Assembly: GCA_023853785.1 (NCBI GenBank)
Contig: JAJIRX010000781.1
Location: forward strand, 1-64,000
From: Psilocybe azurescens
Taxonomy: Eukaryota > Basidiomycota > Agaricomycetes > Agaricales > Agrocybaceae
Length of the DNA stretch: 64,000 nucleotides
Direction of reading: 5' to 3'
In this document: positions 46,934-57,316 of the stretch, in pieces
Layout: each line of letters opens with the position of its first letter
How positions within the stretch are numbered: position 1 is the stretch's first letter
Notes under the pieces: generated by a model
What the model was told of the DNA's origin: nothing
The model's input: the letters and a program-made list of their open reading frames with translations, nothing else
Databases searched by the model: none
Translations under genes and position numbers: made by a program

Positions 46934-47459
46934 TGTTATGACTTCAGGCCAGTACTTCTCACTCCCCCACATATTCCCTAGGACTGGAGGGATTGAGAAA
47001 GGGAGTGAAGGGAATAGAGGGAATAGAGGGAATAGAGGGGATTGAAGAGGGAATAAAAGGAATTGGAGAGGGAATGGAGGGGAATGATGGGAATGAAGGG
47101 GAATGATGGGGAATGAAGGGGAATGATGGGGAATGAAGGGGAATAGAGTTATTTATAGCCAATACAGTAATAAAGTGGAATTCCCATGGCTTGAAGCTGA
47201 GTAAAAACAATTTCCCACACCTTTAGGCTGAATATAAAAATAGATTTACACAGTTACCACTACTATCATACATCTACTATACACTGCTTATATAATCCTT
47301 ATATCATACACCTACTGTACACTGCTTATATAATTTACCCTGTATCATACACCTACATACACTGCTTATGTAATCTACCTTATATCATACACCTACTGTA
47401 CATTGCTTATATAATCTACTATGTGAATTAACTTATTTTTTTACACACTTGTATTCAAT

Positions 47460-47705
47460 TTAGTCTGAGTCAGAATCACTGGTCTCTGCTTCACTAGAAT
47501 CACTAGTCTCTTCATCCAATCCTAATTCTTCATTTTCATCATCACTATCTGAAGACTCTGCCTTTCTTTTCTTTTTTGCAATGACATATTTTGTGTGGTA
47601 AAATAGTATTGTGTGTAGAAACCAGTTGAAATTGCCAGGTGTCATACATTTAAGTATAGATTCAAAACCACCCAGCCATGCATTTAATTGTTCTATATCA
47701 TACAC
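47460..47705 (-). pseudogene. KDZ transposase C-terminal fragment (right K copy)
   Basis: An uninterrupted frame with EQLNAWLGGFESILKCMTPG, then NFNWFLHTILFYHTKYVI, the basic patch KKRKAE and the acidic tail SSDSDDENEELGLDEE ending DSDSD at 47460. It lacks the ESCPEYICIDKG and HYINHQAND regions that the left copy retains, because 47700-47740 joins directly to a tandem-repeat unit, indicating an internal deletion. The acidic Ser/Asp tail is a feature shared with the left copy. Confidence 0.82.
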
Positions 47706-48059
47706 CTACTGTACACTGCTTATATAATCTACCCTGTATCATTGGATTCCAACTAGAATATTTCAATCTATCAATCTTAGTGTAAATTCATGAGTGCAAT
47801 ATAATATATTAATAACTATATACTACATTATTATCTACATGCAAAGTCCATTGTAACAAAATAAAATAAAAATAAAAAACATAACAGAGTAAAAAAGATG
47901 GGCAGGAGGGTATATACTTGGGTTAAATGAACAAACAAACACATAGATGTAAAAGAAAATGAGAGAACAAAAGAAAAAAGTGAAAATTTTTTTTTTAAAA
48001 AAGAGTGGTGGATGGATGGTGGTATCGGTCATACATGCCATCGTCGTGGGCGTGGTACA

Positions 48060-48520
48060 CATCCGCCCGTACGCATCGTCGTCCTTGTGGCCGTTGTGTC
48101 CGTTGTGGCCGTCATGCGTGGCCATCATACTCAGTGTCGTACATGTCGTTGTCGTTGTCTTTGCGGCCGTCATGGGTGCCATACGTCAGTGGCATACTCA
48201 GTGTCGTGTGTGTTGTCGTTGTGGCCGCTGTGCGTGTCGTACGTGTCAGCGGTACGTGTCCTGCGTGTCGTGGTACACGTCCTACGTGTCGTATGTGTCG
48301 TCGTCGTGGTTGCCATGCATGTTGTACATGTTGTCGTTGTCGTCTTTGTGGCTGTCATGGGTGCTGTACATCGGTGGCGTACTCGGTGTCATTGTTGTGG
48401 CCGCCATGTGTGTCGTGACGTGTCACGGTAAGCGTCCTGCGTGTTGTGGTACACGTCCTGCATGTCGTGGTACAGCGTCCTGCGTGTCATTGTCGTTGTC
48501 CCTACGTGCCGTGTCCGCTT
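48060..48520 (-). repeat. minisatellite, right K copy
   Basis: Inverted counterpart of the 54-bp array at 28535-28840, with CGTGTCGTACGTGTC-type iterations and more degenerate units. Confidence 0.7.
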
Positions 48521-48584
48521 TCGTACATACCGTTGTTGTACCGTACACGTTGTGTGTGTCGTGGTACGTGCGGTACATACACGT

Positions 48585-50269
48585 TGAACTACGTAGTGTG
48601 TGATTTGATATATAAATCGAAAACCAAAACACAAACCAGAGAGGAATGGTCTAGACTAGATAAGACGACTCTCTCCCTGTTGAGTTAAAGTGAGGGCTGG
48701 CTTTGCCACTAGGTTGTGTAGATGTATGTGGTCTGAGGAGGGCAGGGACGTATGAAGGAGGAGGAATGGATGAGGGAATATAAAATGCCCTTGAGTATTT
48801 ACTGGGAGGAAGCAACCCGACTTGATTAGGGTAGAACGGTGTGAACAAAGAGTGATGACTGTGGAGGGGCCAAATGACTAGATAAATTGTAGGGATTGAT
48901 ACGGGGCAGGAGTGAGAATGTAGTCTTGATCCTAATGCACTTCAATCGAGTCTACAGCGTCTGCAAAGCTAGAAGTAAAGCCTGCTGATGGAGTAATGGC
49001 TTGAGTGGCCTGGAGTGATAGATGGTGAAGGATTGTGCAATGTTCTTGAACCAAAAATCAAACAGAGCGGTGAAGTGAATGAGGGATGACTAGGGCGATG
49101 GATGAAGATGACAACAAGACCAAGATTGCAGAATAAAAATATTCTGGAGCAATAGAAGCGATGGGGAGTTGAGGATCTTGAAGTAGAGGAAGAATGAAGG
49201 GTCTGGAGGATGGTAGGATCGAAATGAACTGGAAAAAATTCTCTGTGATGAGAGAACGAGTGGTTGGATAGGCTGGTCTAGCCTCTGATGAACGTCTTGA
49301 ATAACTGGAGTGATTGTTGAATTTTGTGCTGAATATTGATAGAGATTGATTGAATGCGTGCTTGGAGTGCTGGACTGAGTACTTGATAACTTGAAATCTT
49401 TGCTGTGAAGAAAGTTGGGGCTTGTAACTTCCTTGCATTCCAAGCGATACTAATACATGGTTTATATACCAGAGAACATAGAAAAATATTTAAAAGAGAT
49501 CAAGCGTCCAAACTATACTAATCATTCTGTAGAACGACACCCAGTAGTCCCATCTGTCAACTACATACAATAGATTGAAGGCTGATGGAGTTTAGGAGTG
49601 AAAAATAGAAGGATGAGTAAGTAAGTAACATAGGATGAGTAAGAAGTATAAGCAGGATTATGAAAAGCGAAGTGAGATGAGTAAGAAAGAAGCAAAGCTG
49701 AGTAAGTACAATAAGCAAGAATGACAAAAGGAAGGAAGGATCAATCATATGAAAGTGTCAGACAATAGAAAAGGAGCCAAAATAGCGAACAAGTACCATG
49801 CCAATGAATAGAACCAGTCTATTCATGGCACAGCTCAGTCATCCATTACCAAGACTGCTGAGTGAGACAAAGATTTGCTGCATATGTGGAATCCAGTTAA
49901 GGACCAAATAGTTGTAGATGATCAAATGCTGATGACGATGGTGATATATGATGCTGTGCAGTGCTGTGCGTACTAGGATGGATAGGAATAATGTCCAAGA
50001 ATAATCTGCGCATAGCCTTGAGGTTCGAAATAGATAGATGATTGAATCATTGATAGGGAATGTAACTGATCAAAGGGTTGAAGTGGAGATTGAAAGTTGG
50101 AATGGAGCTTGAAGTGGACTGTGAATGGGCTTTGACGTTGAATATTGAGGGATGTGCTTCAGATAAAAATGCAAAATAATAACCCTGGCTTCTGCATGCA
50201 ATGGGAGTCAAGACAGATGCTCTAAGCTTATAGATAAATCTCATATCCAATCAAAATTGGTGTATGACA
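48585..50269. mobile_element. unidentified 1.7-kb insertion in K
   Basis: Interrupts K where the left copy is continuous (near 28443-28450). It starts TGAACTACG and ends GTATGACA and is flanked by ACGT on both sides (48581-48584 and 50270-50273). The TG...CA ends would fit a long solo LTR, but a 4-bp duplication and the lack of a partner leave the class open. Contains no recognised gene. Confidence 0.6.
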
Positions 50270-50417
50270 ACGTATGCCATCGGTCTGTATGAGAAAGAGG
50301 GGGAGGGTTAGTGGCGGCGGTGGGTGGGGTTCACGACTTACCTGGTGTCGCAGCTGCGTTTCACGTCGCCCTCGTTACCTGCTCGCATCCCCTCCCCTTG
50401 TTCCACCCTCGTTCCCA

Positions 50418-51768
50418 ATAGTAGTGACCAGCGGTTTTCATATTATAGGGACCTATCCACAGATGTGATTTGAATAGGGCCTAAGGGTAATGAGATGCAT
50501 TTCATTCTTTCATAACAAGCCTAGCCTGACTATCATTACCAGTGGGCATTTCATTTCTTTCAATCCAAGCCTGGCTGTCATTATTCTGGCCCTTTCATTT
50601 TTTTTTCAATACAAACAGGCATTTCATTTTCTTGTGCCCTATTTCATTATCCCAGGATAAATACCAATATACTCCAATGCAGATGGGAATCCATTATATA
50701 AGATTACATAACACATGCATGACCTGTTAGTTGCCTCTATTTAATAGATATACCTTAGCTCTCTTCAAATTATGGCCTCAAATCAAAACATTATATAAGA
50801 TATCACCTGATCCCATTTACCTGGGGTGGTGACATGCTCAAATATATGTTTTTGTTACTATATATAGTAATGCAGATTCTATCACATTAAATTCTCTAAA
50901 TTATGATAGCCAAATAAATAAATGAAATATATAGAAGTAATGAGATACCTTCACCTTTTAGTTTATGAAAGTTTTTCAAATTTGTAATATCCCCATGGGG
51001 ATAAGATAATCCTAGAAGATTATGAAATACTCAGCATTATAATTCAAGAAGTTATGATATTACAATGTTAATGAAATACTCAGGAATTATGAAATATAAT
51101 AAAAAGAATTTTCTGTCCATTTATAATAGTCCCAAAGTAATTGTTACGACTTCAAGCTTATATTCACGTGCATGGATAAAGCCGACAGTCAAGTAGTCAA
51201 GAACAGCGAGTTCCAAGCGGTGTCAAGTAAGAGGAGGTTAGATTCTCAAGAACTAGCTAAAGAATACAGTGGATCCTTCCTGGTATAAATACTATGAACC
51301 GCACAGCAAGTTGAAACGAGTTTGAATGTTCATCAGCAGATGTATATAAGAATAGAGGAAACAGATCAAGTGTTCATCGAAAGATGTATCATAAAAGATA
51401 GAAGTGAAAGTCCATCAAAGATATGATGGAGTTTCATAGATATGATGGAAAGCAAAGTTTATCAGAACATACGATGATGTATCAATGATGTGACGGATGA
51501 CAAAGAAAAGGGAAAAGAAAAGAAAATAAAGTGTCTGTAACAGTAATGAGTTCCATGGATAATGAAATTCCTTATGATAGCCAGACCAGGTTTGAAAGAA
51601 ATGAAATAGCCAGATAAATGATAGTCAGACTTGGATTGAAAGAAATGAAATTCCCACTGGTAATGATAGTCGGCTAGGCTTGTTATGAAAGAATGAAATG
51701 CATCTCATTACCCTTAGGCCCTATTCAAATCACATCTGTGGATAGGTCCCTATAATATGAAAACGTTT
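50418..51768. mobile_element. DNA transposon with about 130-bp terminal inverted repeats
   Basis: The ends are inverted copies: TTTTCATATTATAGGGACC near 50435 and its reverse complement near 51745-51763, continuing inward through CACAGATGTGATTTG, GAATGAAATGCATCTC and CATTACCAGTGGG. It interrupts K where the left copy reads GAGAGGGAACAAGG. No transposase frame remains, so it is non-autonomous, and it carries a solo LTR. Confidence 0.8.
51142..51542 (-). repeat. solo gypsy LTR nested in the DNA transposon
   Basis: Starts TGTTACGACTTCAAGC and ends GTCTGTAACA (401 bp). The 5-bp duplication GTAAT at 51137-51141 and 51543-51547 is perfect. Same family as the other LTRs in the nest. Confidence 0.92.
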
Positions 51769-52747
51769 GTCACTACCACTCTCGTTCCGGTGTCGTTGTC
51801 GGCGTATACGGAGCCGTCGTCATCGTCGTCATACCGTGTACGCGTGTCCGGAGTCGTCGTCATCGTACACGGACCCGTCATCAGTTGGTGGTGCCGCGAT
51901 GCATGTCGGGTCGGGTTGGCAAGTGCCTGGCTCCGACCGACAACAGCGAGGTGGTGAGGGCACGCACGACGGCAGCAGCAGGGTGGTGGTGGTCGCAGGA
52001 AGAGGTGGGGTGGTTGGAGTAACCAACAGACCGACGTGGCAACCAAAAGTCACGCACGTGACATTGTTCACAGTTGCCGAGAATTGCCGAGCGATAACAT
52101 TAAATTTTAAGTCCGTTTATGGTTCCGTTTTCGGTTCCGTTCCGGGCTATTCTGTTTTGTAAACGGATTCCGTTCAATTCCGCTCGCGGAATCCGCCATT
52201 CCACCAGAATTGATATTAAATAAAATAGCAGGGCCTTGTGCCATATTTTTGCTCTTATTCCACAGCGGAATAGCGGATTCCACAGCAGACTCCGGCGGAC
52301 TCCGGCCAGAATATGTGGGGGACACAAAGCCCTCCTTCAGGCTTGTATTCACGTGCGTGGATAAAGCCGACAGTCAAGTAATCAAGAACAGTGAGTTCCA
52401 AGTGGTACCAAGTAAGAAGAGATTAGATTCTCAAGAACTAACTAAGGAATAATAGTGGTGTCTACTGGCTATTTAAGTGTTTTGAGTATCTACAATTATA
52501 GTACAAGATGAGTCCAAGTATGAGTCAGAACATAGGATGAGTCACGACGGTGCTGTCAATGTGAGTCAGAGTGTGAGTCAGAACAGAAAGTGAGTCATAA
52601 CAGTATTAACGATGTGAGTCAGAATAGAATGAGTCAATATATGATCACATGATGGACAACATCATGTGATAAGAAGGTTTTATATATGAAAATGAAAAGA
52701 AAAAGGAAGGAAAAGAAAAAAGAAAATAAAGTGTCCATAACAGATAA

Positions 52748-53397
52748 AAGATAAAAGATAATCAAGTGATGAAAACAGGAGAAACTCTGACAGTAATTGT
52801 GTATGATATCTGTCTTTGAATGGTAGATTTTTAACTATGAGTTCATCTTTGTCACTATCTGTACCATGTTTGTGGACCTTTTCTGTCAAGAGAAAAAAGT
52901 ATCCAACTGTTGTTATAGCAAGATAATAGTGTGAACAATTTTGTTAGTAGCAGTTTTTAGCAAGAGACTGTTTTGTTTTTATTGTGTTGGAATAAAAGGA
53001 TTGGCTTCTTTTCCTCTTCCACTTTTATGCTCTTCCTGTTTTTTCATCCTGTTCTTCACGTTCTTCTTCACTACTATCCTTAATATACACTGTGCTGTGT
53101 ATGATCATTATTCAGGTCATCAAGATTATCAATGAATTGATCATTCTCAGAATACATATGAAACTCTTTAGTAACATTCTCACTCTGTTAATTGAGTAGT
53201 CTATGAATGTGTTTGAAATTGATTATTATATTTACATGTGTGTCTGATTCTCATGCTTGATTAACAGAAAGATTTGAAACTATGGTGTTACATTTATATA
53301 TATTGGACTGATATTTGAAAAGATAGAATGATAATTGATCTATTCATTACAATATTAAGTGGTGTGGCTAAGATGGGCTAATGTGATGTATATAATA
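52748..53397. other. AT-rich sequence between nest and GTPase gene
   Basis: A - strand frame at 52889-52680 starts MTEKVHKHGTDSDKDELIVK and may be a decayed exon, but I cannot assign it. Nothing else recognised. Confidence 0.35.
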
Positions 53398-56300
53398 TCA
53401 ATAATATAAATGAATAGAAAACAAATAAATTGGCTTACAGAGAAGGTTTTGAAAAATTATTTTTTGAAATTTTGCAAAATCATCATCAGATGGGCAATGT
53501 TGTTTTGTGATCCAGTCATCCATCTGTATAGATGACAAATAAGTGTTTAAAAGTTGATCAACTTGACTACATCTATCTTTCAGATAAGTGCTCCAAGCTT
53601 TTAAAAATTTGTGAATAGGGCTATCACTAGTTGAAGTGATCCAAAATGAATATTCAACTGTGATAAGAATAGCTAAAATAAACAATGAGATAGACAAACT
53701 AGAGAAACAGAGTAGCTATTTACTAACCTGCAAAAGCATTGAGGATGGCTTCTATAGCAATGATATTTGATGAGTGATAGAGTTTTAGAAATGCAAATCC
53801 AGGACTGAAACAAAATCTTACAGAAAATTGATCACAAATATGTTTTTGGATTTGTTGTACCTATAAAATAAAAATAATGTCAAAAAAAAACAACAATCAG
53901 TACGTAATGAGGAATAAAATGAACACAACTTACAAACTAAATAATGTGTGATGTTGATATATTAGCAATTTCAAATTAGCACAAGTAGTACACACAACTT
54001 ACTTCCTGAAAAATATTCATAAAAAGAATATTAGCAACTACAGTAAATCACAAATAGTGCATATGACTTTACAAACTGAATAAAAATGGGTACAGAAAAT
54101 ATTAGCAATTGCAATTAATTACAAATACTACACACAACTTACATACTGAATAAAAAGTATTGCAGAAAATATCAGCAATTGCAATCAATCACAGACAGTG
54201 CACACAACTTACATCCTGAATCAGAATTGATGCAGAAAATATCAGCAATTGCAATCAATCACAGACAGTGCACACAACTTACATCCTGAATCAGAATTAA
54301 TGCAGAAAATATCAGCAATTGCAATCAATCACAGACAGTGCACACAACTTACATCCTGAATCAGAATTAATGCAGAAAATATCAGCAATTGCAATCAATC
54401 ACAGACAGTGCACACAACTTACAAGCTGAATCAGAATTGATGCAGAAAATATCAGCAATTGCAATCAATCACAGACAGTGCACACAACTTACACGCTGAA
54501 TCAGAATTGATGCAGAAAATATCAGCAATTGCAATCAATCACAGACAGTGCACACAACTTACATGCTGAATCAGAATTAATGCAGAAAATATCAGCAATT
54601 GCAATCCATCACAGACAGTGCACACAACTTACATGCTGAATCAGAATTAATGCAGAAAATATCAGCAATTGCAATCAATCACAGACAGTGCACACAACTT
54701 ACACGCTGAATCAGAATTAATGCAGAAAATATCAGCAATTGCAATCAATCACAGACAGTGCACACAACTTACAACCTGAATCAGAATTAATGCAGAAAAT
54801 ATCAGCAATTGCAATCAATCACAGACAGTGCACACAACTTACAATCTGAATCAGAATTGATGCAGAAAATATCAGCAATTGCAATCAATCACAGACAGTG
54901 CACACAACTTACACGCTGAATCAGAATTGATGCAGAAAATATCAGCAATTGCAATCAATCACAGACAGTGCACACAACTTACATGCTGAATCAGAATTGA
55001 TGCAGAAAATATCAGCAATTGCAATCTATCAGCAATTGCAATCAATCACAGACAGTGCACACAACTTACAACCTGAATCAGAATTGATGCAGAAAATATC
55101 AGCAATTGCAATCCATCACAGACAGTGCACACAACTTACAAGCTGAATCAGAATTGATGCAGAAAATATCAGCAATTGCAATCCATCACAGACAGTGCAC
55201 ACAACTTACATCCTGAATCAGAATTGATGCAGAAAATATCAGCAATTGCAATCCATCACAGACAGTGCACACAACTTACATCCTGAATCAGAATTGATGC
55301 AGAAAATATCAGCAATTGCAATCCATCACAGACAGTGCACACAACTTACATGCTGAATCAGAATTAATGCAGAAAATATCAGCAATTGCAATCAATCACA
55401 GACAGTACACAACTTACATCCTGAATCAGAATTGATGCAGAAAATATCAGCAATTGCAATCAATCACAGACAGTGCACACAACTTACATCCTGAATCAGA
55501 ATTAATGCAGAAAATATCAGCAATTGCAATCCATCACAGACAGTGCACACAACTTACATCCTGAATCAGAATTGATGCAGAAAATATCAGCAATTGCAAT
55601 CAATCACAGACAGTGCACACAACTTACATTCTGAATCAGAATTGATGCAGAAAATATCAGCAATTGCAATCAATCACAGACAGTGCACACAACTTACAAT
55701 CTGAATCAGAATTGATGCAGAAAATATCAGCAATTGCAATCAATCACAAACAGTGTACACAACTTACAGTCTGAATTATATTTGATGTTCCACATATCAG
55801 CAAATCTAATTGAGCATGCAATCATTTTTGACTAGCAGGATTCTTACATCATAATTCTTATAAAGTACTATTAGCATATTATCAATAGTTCTGAATGTTG
55901 CACTCACATGCTATTTATATGTCATTACAATAATTTAACAAATAAATATTCACTGCTTACAGTCTAATTCAATGTCAGTTCCTGTAGTTTATAGTGCAGT
56001 TGCATATTCACATACATAATAGGTATGTGGAAACCAACTGATGGCCTCAAATATCAAATCATCCTTTATATATGAATTAACCACTTAAATCATTTTGCAC
56101 ACCTTAACCAACATACATTATTTTTATTTCTGTTATACTTTGATTCCCTATACTAAAAAATATCATAAGTAATGTTAAAATACAACAAACTAATAACATA
56201 CCTCTTTATTGCATACTCAATGCATATCTTCAAATTATTTTGCTGAACAGTAACAAACAGCTTTTTGAGAGCAAGGTCATCTATTGATGCTGCTGTTTTT

Positions 56301-57316
56301 TGATCAACTCTTCAATTTGTTTTTGGTGATCACTTTCGTTCTTATCAAGTGCTATTAATGATATTAAGTCTCTAAATTGATTTAGCAAATTATAAATGAC
56401 TTACCCTCAAGCTGAACATAACTCCGTGGGGGAAATTTATAGCTTCTAAGTGGTTGCTCAAACTTCTGCTGCAAAGTGTCCAAAGCATGCCTGGTATTCT
56501 GCTCTAGGGTATTGCTTCTGTTCCAAACCTGACTGATAAGATCGTCAAATTTCATGAAGATTGCCACAACTGGCACTGGTTTAATGTAAGTTTTCATCAT
56601 TGAAATGTTTGTGACAAGCTTACCATTCCATTTGCGATTTTCATTGAAAAATTTAACTTCCAAGTCCAATAAGGGGCGTGATACATCAGGGTCAAAGCAA
56701 AACCTACACCCATTGTGATCTGAGGTGCTTCAAATAAAATAAAAACAATAAACACATACCATATGATATGAATTTGACTATCAACTTCACGGGCCTTTGA
56801 ACCCTCTTCAATGAAATCCATCACAGCCTTCAGTTCCTCCTCACCCCCTGCCTCAAAACCCGCCGAGTCATGGAAGATGAACTTCGGGTTACTCTTAAAT
56901 GTGAATGCTCGACGGACGTCATGAGTTCCACGCTTCAGTGCCAAAAGTCAGTCATTTGATCTGTGGGAATGCAGAAATTATGGAGTAGTACCCTCGAAGT
57001 CGGTTCAAGCTATTGACAAATAATAAGTGTCTGACATCTTGCGTAAGGCTGGGTAGCTCACAAGATTTTTACCCTCATCGTAGATGGATGGCTCTTCAGT
57101 CGTGTTACATACCCGCTTTAACAGGGTTGTTTTGCCAGCGTTTGCCCTCCCGATAACAAGAATGCGAAAATGGGTGTATTTGGCTCGGAGTTTCGCGGCC
57201 TCTTTCCTTGGTACTGTCCCGGTACTCGGCGATCCAAGTCCCAGGGATTTCTTTAGTCGATTGCCCAATGCTTTGACTTTCGACTCTTTAGCAGGATTTT
57301 CACGATTAGCGGACAT
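53398..57316 (-). CDS. P-loop GTPase (agaricomycete G-domain protein), multi-exon
   Basis: Starts at ATG 57316 (SANRENPAKESKVKALGNRL). Exon 1 ends at a GTAAAA donor at 57072 and contains the G1/Walker A motif GRANAGKT. The next exon carries HDSAGFEAGGEEELKAVMDF (G3, DxxG). After an intron comes CFDPDVSRPLLDLEVKFFNE, then another intron and VPVVAIFMKFDDLISQV (a G4-like KFDD), SYKFPPRSYVQLEG, and a further exon (about 56340-56201) with SIDDLALKKLFVTVQQNNLK and CIEYAIK. A probable C-terminal exon pair lies at 53861-53398: VQQIQKHICDQFSVRFCFSP, FLKLYHSSNIIAIEAILNAF, WSTYLKDRCSQVDQLLNTYL. These exons are separated by a 2-kb array of intron-like repeats on the same strand. One A is missing in the run near 56290 (KKTAASIDD frame). 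Such G-domain proteins are expanded in mushrooms; cellular role unknown. The link of the 5' and 3' exons into one gene is an inference. Confidence 0.75.
53934..55963 (-). repeat. tandem array of about 28 intron-like 70-bp units with 3-nt spacers
   Basis: Read on the GTPase coding strand, each unit is 3 nt followed by 67 nt that starts GTAAGTTGTG, holds GCTGATA as a branch-site match and ends TCTGATTCAG. Spacer triplets (given by their lowest + coordinate) lie at 53934, 54003, 54073, then every 70 bp to 54983, then 55070, 55140, 55210, 55280, 55350, 55418, 55488, 55558, 55628, 55698, 55768, and an outlier at 55961. The core units are nearly identical apart from a purine switch, an ATCAATC/ATCCATC switch and the spacer. 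Edge units are diverged yet keep GTAAG, CTAAT/CTGAT and CAG or TAG. One 17-bp duplication lies at about 55027-55043 and one 2-bp deletion near 55407. Confidence 0.92.

Larger units (their letters stand above)
46950..52335 (-). mobile_element. KDZ-derived element K, right copy, with two nested insertions
   Basis: Inverted partner of 27771-30471. It begins CAGTACTTCTC and ends AAAGCCCTCC; just inside both ends is CCCCCACATATTC. A 7-bp duplication TTCAGGC (46943-46949 and 52336-52342) flanks it inside an LTR, proving insertion after the LTR. Without the insertions at 48585-50269 and about 50418-51768 it is collinear with the left copy. Confidence 0.9.
46934..52742 (-). repeat. gypsy solo LTR split by element K
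   Basis: The LTR starts TGTTATGACTTCAGGC at 46934, is interrupted by element K at 46950, resumes at TTCAGGCTTG after 52335 and ends GTCCATAACA at 52742. The 5-bp duplication GATAA flanks the whole, so it was a solo LTR when K inserted. Confidence 0.9.

Noticed and set aside
51750..52327. Short frames on both strands in the right end of K
   Set aside because: They correspond to the non-coding CpG-rich end shared by both K copies, and the frames are not conserved between copies.
27771..52335. Assembly fold-back artefact from a hairpin read
   Set aside because: The arms differ by many substitutions, carry different nested insertions with their own target duplications, and only one K copy has a target duplication; an artefact would give near-identical arms.
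54140..55770. CRISPR array
   Set aside because: Regular repeats with short variable spacers look superficially similar, but the spacers are 3 nt, the repeats are 67 nt, the organism is a eukaryote and no cas genes are present.
56382..56669. A stand-alone 95-codon gene
   Set aside because: It is an exon of the GTPase gene; its first part reads through an intron.
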